A program made the position numbers and the translations under genes. Below the pieces are notes generated by a model. It had not been told where the DNA came from and did no database searches. It was given only the letters and a program-made list of their open reading frames with translations. Positions 1 to 5,868 of a DNA stretch of 5,955 bases are shown piece by piece. The stretch's first letter is position 1, and every line of letters starts with the position of its first letter. Source of the stretch: Thermoplasmata archaeon (lineage in GTDB: Archaea; Thermoplasmatota; Thermoplasmata; Thermoplasmatales; Aciduliprofundaceae); the NCBI GenBank assembly GCA_021160945.1, contig JAGHBQ010000170.1:1-5955 (forward strand), given 5' to 3'.

Positions 1-26
1 AGTATAGAGTAAAGGATATAAGGGAT

Positions 27-1010
27 CTATAGATATTCTTCATATTTCAATTTCAGTTCAGGGATTTCCACACCGTGTCCCGCTTCTACATGACCCACAA
101 CCTTTGCATCTCTTATTTCTCTTCTTATGGGAAGCTCAAATTCTTCAGGGGCAATTATGACAAATCCCATACCCATGTTGTATGTGCGATACATTTCATA
201 ATAATCTACATTTGCAAATTCCATTATTACCCTGAATATTTTTTGGGGTGGAAGTGGTTCATCTATCACATATTTCATTTTCTTTAAACGAAGTAGATTT
301 GTAATCCCACCACCGGTTATATGAGCCAGACCATGAACATGATATTTTTTAAGTACATTCAAAATCTCACGCACATATATTCTGGTGGGCTTGAGGAGCT
401 CTTCCCCGATGGTATGATTTTCAAATTTTTCCTCAATATCAAGAACTTTTCTTGCCAGGGTTAAACCATTTGAGTGTATTCCTGAACTGGGTATTCCTAT
501 AATAAGATCCCCACTTCTTATTTCATTTCCAGTGATAACCTTATCCTTTCTTACTATCCCAATACTTGTGCCGGATAAATCTATACCGTTGATAATATCT
601 GGGAGAGTTGCAGTCTCACCACCTACTATGCTTACATTTGCCTGCTTTGCTCCTTCGTTGAGTCCCTTACCGATCTGCTCTGCCATCTCTTCATCGTATT
701 GGCTTATGGCAAGGTAATCCACAAAAGCTATGGGTTCGGCACCTACACAAATTGTGTCATTTACATTCATTGCAATGCAGTCAATTCCTATGGTATCCCA
801 TTTCCGAAGTTGGTTTGCTATGACAACCTTGCTTCCCACTCCGTCGGTATTCATAGCCAAATAATAGTTTCCCAACTCTATCAAAGAGGTAAAATGCCCT
901 CGTAGCGGAAGAGGAGAAAAATCCCTTCTCGTGTACGTTACTTTTGATACAAGAGCTCTTATGAATTTTCCCTCTTCGTCTATATCCACACCGGCGTCCT
1001 TATATCTCAT
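27..1010 (-). CDS. purM: Phosphoribosylformylglycinamidine cyclo-ligase (AIR synthetase)
   Basis: This cytoplasmic enzyme of de novo purine synthesis converts FGAM plus ATP to aminoimidazole ribonucleotide. Family motifs run in order through the 327-residue product: the N-terminal RYKDAGVDID segment, TDGVGSK (about 55-61), a VND...GAEPIAFVDYLA block (about 83-100), GGETA (130-134), GIHSNG (177-182), HITGGG (230-235) and MYRTYNMGMGF (273-283). The length is slightly below the usual 330-350, and both ends look intact. I chose the ATG at 1010 because the classical N-terminus begins there and a near-consensus ribosome-binding site sits 4 nt upstream. An in-frame ATG at 1055 would add 15 residues that do not look like the family and would lie deep inside the upstream gene. 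The first 11 bases overlap the end of the dehydrogenase gene, so the two are probably co-transcribed and translationally coupled. The function is secure. Confidence 0.96.
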   Translation of the reverse strand: MRYKDAGVDIDEEGKFIRALVSKVTYTRRDFSPLPLRGHFTSLIELGNYYLAMNTDGVGSKVVIANQLRKWDTIGIDCIAMNVNDTICVGAEPIAFVDYLAISQYDEEMAEQIGKGLNEGAKQANVSIVGGETATLPDIINGIDLSGTSIGIVRKDKVITGNEIRSGDLIIGIPSSGIHSNGLTLARKVLDIEEKFENHTIGEELLKPTRIYVREILNVLKKYHVHGLAHITGGGITNLLRLKKMKYVIDEPLPPQKIFRVIMEFANVDYYEMYRTYNMGMGFVIIAPEEFELPIRREIRDAKVVGHVEAGHGVEIPELKLKYEEYL

Positions 1011-2082
1011 CAAGATCCCCCTCTCTAATGGCATATAAAACTTTTGATATTTCATCTTTACTTACTTTGCAAGGATAATATTTCAGCAGGCGATCATTTA
1101 TTATCTCTTCCACAAGAAGTGGTATATCTTCCTCTTTTATCCTTAATCTGTGTGGAAAGCCAAGCCTATCTTGGAGTTCCCAAATTGCCTGAGATGCGCC
1201 TTTTCCAAACATTCTGGCGAGAGAGGCAAATCTTTCACAGCATTTTTCTCCGAGCCTTAGCACATAGGGAAGCGCCATACCAACCATCTTTCCATGCTCT
1301 ATTTTGTATCTTCCACCGAGCGCATGAGCCATGGCGTGAGGTAGATGAAGACGGGAGTTGGCAAAAGCCATTCCAGCCAGCATGTTGCCATGGTGCACTT
1401 TCTCCCTGGCATTCTCATCCCCCTTCACCGAATCCTCTATGTTGAAGTATATTAGCTCCACTGCTTTAAGAGCAAGAGTATCTCCAATAATATTGTCCAC
1501 ATTGGTGGTATATGCCTCAGTCGCGTGACCCAAAGCATCCATACCACTGTAAATAACAACATTCTCTGGCATCCCCATAACCAGATTTGAATCATATATG
1601 GCAACATCTGGTATGAGCTCAAGGCTCACCACACCTCTCTTTTTCCCCTTCTCATCGGTAACCACGGCTGCTGCAGAAACCCCTGTTCCCGTGCCGCTCG
1701 TTGTTTCCACAGCTATAAATTTCGTATTTCTACGCAATTTTGAAATCTTGGAGTATATATCTTCCCACTGGATATCAGGATACTCGTAAAATATCCATGC
1801 GAGCTTGGCAGAATCTATAACGCTGCCCCCTCCAACCGCAACAATTGTGCTGGGAGAATGAGAAATAATCTCCTGTGCAAGAAATTTCACATCATCTTCA
1901 GAGGGTTCCTTCCACCTTCTTCTTTTCACATAAACCACTGGAGAATCAAGAGAGATAAGCTCTTTCACATTCTTCCATACATTTTCTCCCGAAATTATGA
2001 GAGTTTTGCCATCCACTAAGTTCTTCAGCTTCTCTACTGAGCCTCTACCAAACCTTATATTTCTGGGTGTGTTGAACTGCAT
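1000..2082 (-). CDS. Iron-containing alcohol dehydrogenase family protein
   Basis: This is a 360-residue NAD(P)-dependent dehydrogenase of the group III (iron-type) alcohol dehydrogenase superfamily; the substrate is unknown. The N-terminal Rossmann-like half has GGGSVID (84-90) for the dinucleotide pyrophosphate and TTSGTGTGVS (127-136). The C-terminal helical half carries a full metal site: D182 and H186 in MDALGH, then H259 and H273, spaced exactly as the FucO-type ligands. H263 lies in HAMAHALGG. All expected residues are present, so it is probably active. It is somewhat shorter than the common 380-400 residues. The dihydroxyacetone-phosphate-linked glycerol-1-phosphate dehydrogenase of archaea is a distant relative, but the HAMAHALGG and DALGH motifs favour the alcohol dehydrogenase branch. 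The ATG at 2082 follows a TATA-like box at a distance suggesting a nearly leaderless mRNA. The end overlaps purM by 11 bp, with no evident pathway link. Confidence 0.9.
   Translation of the reverse strand: MQFNTPRNIRFGRGSVEKLKNLVDGKTLIISGENVWKNVKELISLDSPVVYVKRRRWKEPSEDDVKFLAQEIISHSPSTIVAVGGGSVIDSAKLAWIFYEYPDIQWEDIYSKISKLRRNTKFIAVETTSGTGTGVSAAAVVTDEKGKKRGVVSLELIPDVAIYDSNLVMGMPENVVIYSGMDALGHATEAYTTNVDNIIGDTLALKAVELIYFNIEDSVKGDENAREKVHHGNMLAGMAFANSRLHLPHAMAHALGGRYKIEHGKMVGMALPYVLRLGEKCCERFASLARMFGKGASQAIWELQDRLGFPHRLRIKEEDIPLLVEEIINDRLLKYYPCKVSKDEISKVLYAIREGDLDEI
1014..1023 (-). promoter_or_regulatory. Ribosome-binding site of purM
   Basis: GAGGGGGATC on the minus strand differs from the archaeal Shine-Dalgarno series GGAGGTGATC by one internal base. 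It lies 4 nt before the ATG at 1010 and inside the 3' end of the dehydrogenase coding region. It decides the purM start in favour of 1010 over the in-frame ATG at 1055, which lies upstream of this site. Confidence 0.7.
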
Positions 2083-2101
2083 AAGTGAATATTCATCTTT
2101 G

Positions 2102-2118
2102 ATTTAAATTTTCTTGCG
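2102..2118 (-). promoter_or_regulatory. Core promoter of the alcohol dehydrogenase/purM unit
   Basis: Reading the minus strand, a purine-rich element GCAAGAAA (2118-2111) is followed directly by AATTTAAAT (2110-2102), an archaeal BRE-TATA pair. Initiation about 26 bp past the TATA centre would fall almost on the ATG at 2082, and no Shine-Dalgarno sequence precedes that ATG, so the transcript is likely leaderless. The assignment rests on sequence resemblance and spacing only. Confidence 0.6.
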
Positions 2119-2135
2119 AAAATTCTTTAATAATA
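2117..2135 (+). promoter_or_regulatory. Core promoter of pyrF
   Basis: CGAAAATTC (2117-2125) resembles a BRE and is followed by TTTAATAATA (2126-2135), a TATA-like box. The predicted initiation point is within a few bases of the ATG at 2153, which suggests a leaderless or very short-leader mRNA. A GAGGAT string at 2136-2141 is about 11 nt from the ATG, rather far for a Shine-Dalgarno site. The BRE abuts, and by two bases overlaps, the oppositely directed BRE of the dehydrogenase gene. Confidence 0.6.
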
Positions 2136-2152
2136 GAGGATATCCATCAGTA

Positions 2153-2800
2153 ATGAGCAGAATAATACTTGCCTTGGATGTTACAGAAAGAGAAAAGGGA
2201 ATCAAACTTGCCCAGAAGGTGGCTCCATATCTCCACGCCATAAAAGTTGGCTGGCCCTTGATTTTGTCATCTAGCATGGGAATAGTAAAAAAGTTATCGA
2301 AAATTAAACCAGTAATCTGCGATTTCAAGGTGGCGGATATACCCAACACCACAAAACTCATAGTGGAACAGGCAAAAAGATACGGAGCAGCAGGAATAAT
2401 AATCCATGGATTTGTTGGCCATGATTCCATAAGAGCTGCGCTCGAAGCTGCCGAAGATATGAAGGTCTATGTCGTAGCAGAGATGTCGCATCCTGGAGCG
2501 ATGGATTTTATGCAGGCACATACAGAAAAAATAGTGGAAATGGCAAAGAGAGAGGGAGCTCACGGATTAATAGCACCGGCCACCAGACCTCATAGGCTGA
2601 GAAGAATAAAAGAAATTGCAGAAAACATGGAGATTCTATCTCCCGGTGTGGGTGCTCAGGGCGGAAAGGCCAAAGAGGCAATAGAAGCAGGTGCAGATTA
2701 TATAATAGTTGGAAGAGGAATATATCAATCCAGGGATCCGGTAGAGGCTGCCAGAAAAATAGATGAAGAAATCAGGTATGCAAGATACCGGCGACAATGA
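2153..2800 (+). CDS. pyrF: Orotidine 5'-phosphate decarboxylase
   Basis: This cytoplasmic enzyme carries out the last step of UMP synthesis, decarboxylating OMP. The 215-residue product is a typical archaeal-length TIM barrel. Visible landmarks are LALDV (6-10, substrate-binding D9), K31 in HAIKVGW, the catalytic D57-x-K59-x2-D62 in DFKVADIPNT, AEMSHPGA (109-116), LSPGVGAQGG (162-171) in the phosphate-binding loop, and VGRGI (196-200) with the phosphate-contacting arginine R198. All key residues are present. I chose ATG 2153 because the family starts with a short MxxIILALDV-type N-terminus. A TTG at 2114 would add 13 residues read through the probable TATA box. The gene is divergent from the dehydrogenase, and its 3' end overlaps by 29 bp the convergent gene for a small membrane protein. 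No other pyrimidine genes are in the window. Confidence 0.96.
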   Translation: MSRIILALDVTEREKGIKLAQKVAPYLHAIKVGWPLILSSSMGIVKKLSKIKPVICDFKVADIPNTTKLIVEQAKRYGAAGIIIHGFVGHDSIRAALEAAEDMKVYVVAEMSHPGAMDFMQAHTEKIVEMAKREGAHGLIAPATRPHRLRRIKEIAENMEILSPGVGAQGGKAKEAIEAGADYIIVGRGIYQSRDPVEAARKIDEEIRYARYRRQ

Positions 2801-2930
2801 GTATAAAAAGAATGAATCCCAATACAATAACCAGAGTTGAGATAATCTGGGCATATAAAATGAGGCGATACAGTTTGATCCTTCTCTCCACATCAAGATT
2901 CTTTATTCCCTTAAGAGGAGGCTTTAGCAT
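2772..2930 (-). CDS. Small single-span membrane protein downstream of atpD
   Basis: I do not recognise this family. The 52-residue product begins MLKPPLKGIKNLDVERRIKL. A hydrophobic stretch from about residue 22 to 50 (Leu, Ile, Val, Gly, Phe) forms one clear transmembrane helix. Lys3, Lys7, Lys10, Arg16, Arg17, Lys19 and Arg22 lie before it and only HT after it, so the positive-inside rule predicts a cytoplasmic N-terminus. The ATG is inside the last codons of atpD (20-nt overlap, different frame), with GAAGG as a weak ribosome-binding site just upstream, which suggests translational coupling. It fills what would otherwise be a gap between atpD and pyrF, and its end overlaps the pyrF 3' end on the opposite strand. 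A role near the membrane ATP synthase is inference from position only. The membrane topology and compact placement make a chance ORF unlikely. Confidence 0.72.
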   Translation of the reverse strand: MLKPPLKGIKNLDVERRIKLYRLILYAQIISTLVIVLGFILFILIVAGILHT

Positions 2931-3561
2931 TTTCCTTCGCCGCTAAAAGAGATTTTATTCTCTTTCTTCTAAAGAAATCCTCTCGCTCTCTCTCATCCAG
3001 AACCAGCTCAATGTACTTCTCCGTTGCCTCGAATCTTGGTATAAATATATGCTCTAGTGCGTTCACTCTTCTTTTTGTTTTCTCAATCTCCCTCGCAAGA
3101 TTTTCTAGGGCACCTTCCACCTCTGCAAGCTTCACTATGTCCTTCAGAAGCTCCCTGAACTTGAAAGCTGCCTCGTCCAGTTTTGCCGTTGTGCTAAGAA
3201 AACCGTAATCTATGCTTTTTTCACTATCTTCAATTTCCATTTGAGGCGTGAGAACACCCATAATATTGAGAGTGGTAGCTTCCACCTTCCCATGATTTTT
3301 AACCTGACGGGCAACATCGGCAACGGCGGTATCTCCCATAAGCATTTCAGCTTCAATAAGCGAATCATATGCATCTTTTAACTTTGATTCCACTTTCTTC
3401 CTTAAATTCTCCCTAACATCTATTATCTGGAAAAACTGTGAAATAAGGGCATCTCTCTTCTCGCTCAAAAGCTTGTGGCCATTCTTAGCTAAATTCTTCT
3501 TTTTTCTTATTTCCAACAGCTGCATTCGGGTAGGTTTTACGCCTTCAATTATATCAGCCAT
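2911..3561 (-). CDS. atpD: A/V-type ATP synthase subunit D
   Basis: Subunit D forms the long coiled-coil central stalk that turns inside the A3B3 catalytic head of the archaeal ATP synthase and couples ion flow to ATP synthesis. The 216-residue product matches the family length (about 205-215). The conserved N-terminal helix includes VKPTRMQLLEIRKKKNLA (8-25) and continues through HKLLSEKRDAL. The conserved C-terminal helix contains EIEKTKRRVNALE (158-170) and DEREREDFFRRKRIK (189-203). The middle section, about 70-130, is the variable globular part. The ATG at 3561 has GAGGAT 4 nt upstream. No other ATP synthase subunit is in the window, so this one sits beside abce1 rather than inside a visible atp operon. 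A small membrane-protein gene starts within its last codons. Confidence 0.95.
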   Translation of the reverse strand: MADIIEGVKPTRMQLLEIRKKKNLAKNGHKLLSEKRDALISQFFQIIDVRENLRKKVESKLKDAYDSLIEAEMLMGDTAVADVARQVKNHGKVEATTLNIMGVLTPQMEIEDSEKSIDYGFLSTTAKLDEAAFKFRELLKDIVKLAEVEGALENLAREIEKTKRRVNALEHIFIPRFEATEKYIELVLDEREREDFFRRKRIKSLLAAKENAKASS

Positions 3562-3575
3562 CGCATCCTCATGCG
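3562..3575 (-). promoter_or_regulatory. Ribosome-binding site of atpD inside a small hairpin
   Basis: On the minus strand, CGCAT-GAGG-ATGCG ends directly before the atpD ATG. The two 5-base arms are perfect complements and the tetraloop is exactly the Shine-Dalgarno core GAGG. GAGGAT as ribosome-binding site is well supported by position. The hairpin is visible in the sequence, but its stability at growth temperature is doubtful. Confidence 0.5.
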
Positions 3576-3578
3576 ATA

Positions 3579-3596
3579 CTTTTTTATTATTTTTTC
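3579..3596 (-). promoter_or_regulatory. Possible TATA region upstream of atpD
   Basis: An A-rich run on the minus strand (GGGAAAAAATAATAAAAAAG, about 3597 to 3578) could serve as BRE plus TATA box. Initiation from it would fall close to the atpD ATG, which conflicts with use of the Shine-Dalgarno site just before that ATG. It may therefore be only a spacer, with atpD transcribed from the abce1 promoter. Confidence 0.3.
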
Positions 3597-3602
3597 CCTG
3601 GC

Positions 3603-3617
3603 AAACTTAGCAAGTTT
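3603..3617 (-). terminator. Weak hairpin at the end of abce1
   Basis: AAACTT-GCT-AAGTTT on the minus strand is a perfect 6-bp inverted repeat with a 3-base loop that begins inside the abce1 stop codon. It is AT-rich and has no U-tract directly behind it, so a transcript-end or mRNA-processing role is only a possibility. Confidence 0.22.
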
Positions 3618-5383
3618 CAGATGTAATAGTACTCTCCAAGTCTCTTTTGCTCTCTATCAGTATAGCTCCCAGGAGTATTTATTCTCGGCCTTCTTGAATC
3701 CTTATCACGCCGGAAAGTTATACCCACATTCTTCAGAAAGAGGTTCATTCCTTCCCTCATATCGTAGGGGCCTCTACCGATCCCATGCACTGATGGCTTG
3801 CCTTCAAATACCATTATGTTGTCCGAAATTATATCTATGAAATATACATCGTGATCAACCACGAGCGCACTTTTACCAGTGTTTTCCATAACCCGACGAA
3901 TTGCTTTTGCTGCTATCATGCGCTGGTTGCTGTCCAGATATGCGGAAGGCTCATCCAGAAGATAGAGATCCGCTTCCAATCCCAAGCATAGAGCTATTGC
4001 AAGTCTCTGCATTTCTCCTCCCGAAAGCTCTTTCACCTCCTTATGCAAAATATGCCTTATGTTGAGAGGATGCATCACCTCGGCTTTGAAAAATCCACTG
4101 TTCATTCTCTCCTTTAGAGTGAGCATGAGTAGTTCCTCCACCGTACCATCAAATTCAGGTTTTATATACTGAGGTTTATAGCTTACCTTCACCTCTTCTT
4201 CCACTTTCCCCTTATCGGGCTTTAGAACTCCTGCAAGAATCTTCACAAATGTAGTCTTTCCTGTGGCATTAGGACCTACCACACCAATAACTTCCCCTAT
4301 CTTTATCTCCCCTGGATGTACTTCCAGCGAAAAGTCCCCATAACTCTTCTCTATGTAAGGCCACTTCACAAGAGTGGGCAAATCTATCCTCTTCTTTGGA
4401 GGATGCTCTGTGAACTCTATCTTCCACTCTCTGAATCTTATATTTTCCTCACGAAGATATCCCTCAAGATAGGAATTAATTGCATTTCTTGTGGCTCTTA
4501 CCTGGGAGACTATTCCATAGGCACCTTCGCTACCGTACAGAATGTGAATTACATCCGCCAGAAAATCGAGAATGGCAAGATCATGCTCCACCACAAAAAC
4601 TATGCTCTCTTTTGAGAGATCCTTTATTATCTTAGCCATTTTCAACCTTTGTGCTATATCAAGATAGGATGATGGCTCATCAAAGAAGTAAACATCTGCG
4701 TTCTTTAATAATGTGGCGCCAATTGCCACGCTTTGCAATTCCCCTCCACTAAGCTTATCTACATCCCTCTCCAAAGTTTTCTCTATCTCCAGAAGGCTAG
4801 CTATTTCATCAAGTTCTCCCTTTTCATCTGCCTTAGAAAGGAGATCCTTAACCTTGCCTTTGAAAACACGAGGTATCTTATCAACATACTGGGGTTTAAG
4901 TGCAGTTTTCATCTCTCCATCCCTTATACGGGAAAAATAATCACCAAGAGTTGTGGATGAAAAATGCCTTACTACATCATCCCATGTAACCCTGCCCTCA
5001 TAATTGCCCAGATTTGGAATTATAGTGCCTGAAAGAATATTTACTGTGGTGGTTTTACCCACCCCATTTGGACCGAGAAGTCCTATCACTTTATCTTTCT
5101 GAATTGCAGGCAAACGATAGAGTCTGAAACCATTTTCTCCGTACTGATGCACAAGCTCTTCCTTTATCTCTTCGGGAAGTCCTATGATTTTTACTGCCTC
5201 AAAGGGGCACTTGTGGGCACAGATGCCACAGCCTTCACATAACTCCTCTATTATCCGAGGATACCCCTTTTCTGTTATGACAACAGTATCTATGCCCATC
5301 CTCACAGGTGGACAATAGTTACGGCATTCGTAGTTACATTTTTTAAACTGGCATCTATCATAAATGATAACTGCAATATGCAT
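3617..5383 (-). CDS. abce1: ABCE1/RLI ribosome-recycling ATPase
   Basis: This soluble twin-ATPase splits the ribosome into subunits after termination, acting with aRF1/Pelota. The 588-residue product has the full archaeal layout. The Fe-S domain carries eight cysteines for two [4Fe-4S] clusters: C11, C16, C20, C24 and C49, C52, C55, C59 followed by P60. NBD1 has Walker A GPNGVGKTT (104-112), Q165, LSGGELQ (211-217), Walker B with D235-E236, D-loop SSYLD and H267. NBD2 has GPNATGKTT (370-378), Q405, LSGGEMQR (453-460), Walker B with D477-E478, and H511. The helix-loop-helix insertion typical of NBD1 falls near 171-200, the hinge near 298-320, and the conserved C-terminal tail ends in GEYYYI. 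No key residue is missing. The ATG at 5383 is fixed by an AGGTGAT ribosome-binding site and the family N-terminus MHIAVI. It follows the DUF6015-like gene by 8 bp and is probably in its operon. Confidence 0.97.
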   Translation of the reverse strand: MHIAVIIYDRCQFKKCNYECRNYCPPVRMGIDTVVITEKGYPRIIEELCEGCGICAHKCPFEAVKIIGLPEEIKEELVHQYGENGFRLYRLPAIQKDKVIGLLGPNGVGKTTTVNILSGTIIPNLGNYEGRVTWDDVVRHFSSTTLGDYFSRIRDGEMKTALKPQYVDKIPRVFKGKVKDLLSKADEKGELDEIASLLEIEKTLERDVDKLSGGELQSVAIGATLLKNADVYFFDEPSSYLDIAQRLKMAKIIKDLSKESIVFVVEHDLAILDFLADVIHILYGSEGAYGIVSQVRATRNAINSYLEGYLREENIRFREWKIEFTEHPPKKRIDLPTLVKWPYIEKSYGDFSLEVHPGEIKIGEVIGVVGPNATGKTTFVKILAGVLKPDKGKVEEEVKVSYKPQYIKPEFDGTVEELLMLTLKERMNSGFFKAEVMHPLNIRHILHKEVKELSGGEMQRLAIALCLGLEADLYLLDEPSAYLDSNQRMIAAKAIRRVMENTGKSALVVDHDVYFIDIISDNIMVFEGKPSVHGIGRGPYDMREGMNLFLKNVGITFRRDKDSRRPRINTPGSYTDREQKRLGEYYYI

Positions 5384-5386
5384 AAA

Positions 5387-5393
5387 ATCACCT
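5387..5393 (-). promoter_or_regulatory. Ribosome-binding site of abce1, overlapping the upstream stop codon
   Basis: AGGTGAT is an exact piece of the archaeal anti-16S sequence, 3 nt before the abce1 ATG. Its first two bases are also the last two bases of the TAG stop of the DUF6015-like gene, an arrangement that fits translational coupling of the two genes. Confidence 0.75.
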
Positions 5394-5808
5394 AACTGTG
5401 TATCCAGATGTCCTCAGGGAGTTCGTCATATATGTTTTCTTCGCTCTCTTCTCTCTCCTCCTCTTCCGTTTTATAGGCAAGAGAGAAAATTCTCTCCTTG
5501 TTCAAAAGCCAGTAGTGAATTCTCCACTCTCTACCATCCCATAGAGTAGTTTCCTCCCTCTCAGTTCTGAGCAAACCCAAATCTTCCAGAAGATAAAAGG
5601 TATCCCGGTCCTCAGGTTCCAGCATATTATCTATTATTCTGTCCCCATATCCAAAAAAGTTGAGAATATGCTCCGCAGTCATCTTTGCCTCCTCTAAACT
5701 AAGTTTCCTTCTAGGCCTACTCAATCCGTTTTGTATTGCCCTTGCAAGGACATCGATAGTAATCACGATCTCCGGGCTCTCTAAATCTTCCATGTATGGT
5801 ATGGTCAC
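5392..5808 (-). CDS. DUF6015-like protein, possible winged helix
   Basis: This 138-residue protein has no established function. It resembles the archaeal DUF6015 family as I remember it, which I could not verify. There is no signal peptide or membrane span, so it is presumably cytoplasmic. Residues 36-53 and 67-80 (DRDTFYLLEDLGLL) look helical. They are followed by a strand pair around WDGREWRIHYWLL (90-102) that reads like the wing of a winged-helix domain. The tail from about 113 to 135 is strongly acidic. I chose the GTG at 5808 because GGGAGTGAG lies 6 nt upstream and an in-frame stop lies at 5839-5841. An ATG at 5793 is the alternative but has no ribosome-binding site. It is first in a unit with abce1, only 8 bp apart, so a role in translation is suggested by context but not shown by sequence. 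Confidence 0.82.
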   Translation of the reverse strand: MTIPYMEDLESPEIVITIDVLARAIQNGLSRPRRKLSLEEAKMTAEHILNFFGYGDRIIDNMLEPEDRDTFYLLEDLGLLRTEREETTLWDGREWRIHYWLLNKERIFSLAYKTEEEEREESEENIYDELPEDIWIHS

Positions 5809-5814
5809 TTCGAT

Positions 5815-5823
5815 CTCACTCCC
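5815..5823 (-). promoter_or_regulatory. Ribosome-binding site supporting the GTG start
   Basis: GGGAGTGAG on the minus strand, 6 nt before the GTG at 5808, resembles GGAGGTGA with one base missing. It supports GTG 5808 over the ATG at 5793 as the start of the DUF6015-like gene. Confidence 0.5.
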
Positions 5824-5852
5824 AACTGCAACATTATATTACTCAATTGCCA

Positions 5853-5868
5853 TATTTAAACGTTTCGT
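5853..5868 (-). promoter_or_regulatory. Core promoter of the DUF6015-like/abce1 unit
   Basis: On the minus strand, ACGAAACG (BRE-like, 5868-5861) runs straight into TTTAAATA (5860-5853), a near-ideal archaeal TATA box. Initiation about 26 bp past its centre would be near 5830, giving a leader of about 20 nt that contains the ribosome-binding site at 5815-5823. This is the strongest promoter match in the window. Confidence 0.65.

Noticed and set aside
1008..1055. Longer purM start at 1055
   Set aside because: The extra 15 residues are not family-like and overlap the dehydrogenase gene further; the ribosome-binding site points to 1010.
1044..1445. Plus-strand ORF of 133 codons
   Set aside because: It is a shadow of the well-conserved dehydrogenase gene, and its composition is not protein-like.
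1000..2082. Possible glycerol-1-phosphate dehydrogenase (archaeal lipid synthesis)
   Set aside because: The length and fold family are compatible, but the DALGH, HAMAHALGG and HG spacing is that of iron-type alcohol dehydrogenases.
2114..2152. TTG start giving pyrF 13 more residues
   Set aside because: It would place the start within the promoter elements, and archaeal relatives start near MxxIILALDV.
2636..2896. Minus-strand ORF of 86 codons across the pyrF end
   Set aside because: Most of it is antisense to conserved pyrF motifs; the adjacent 52-codon frame explains this strand better.
3571..3840. Plus-strand ORF of 89 codons with a hydrophobic, signal-like N-terminus
   Set aside because: It lies almost wholly antisense to the conserved C-terminus of abce1, and its hydrophobic start comes from the T-rich antisense of the atpD leader.
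5356..5369. Inverted repeat TATCA-TAAA-TGATA near the abce1 start
   Set aside because: It is a weak AT stem inside the coding sequence for the conserved N-terminus and is easily explained by chance.
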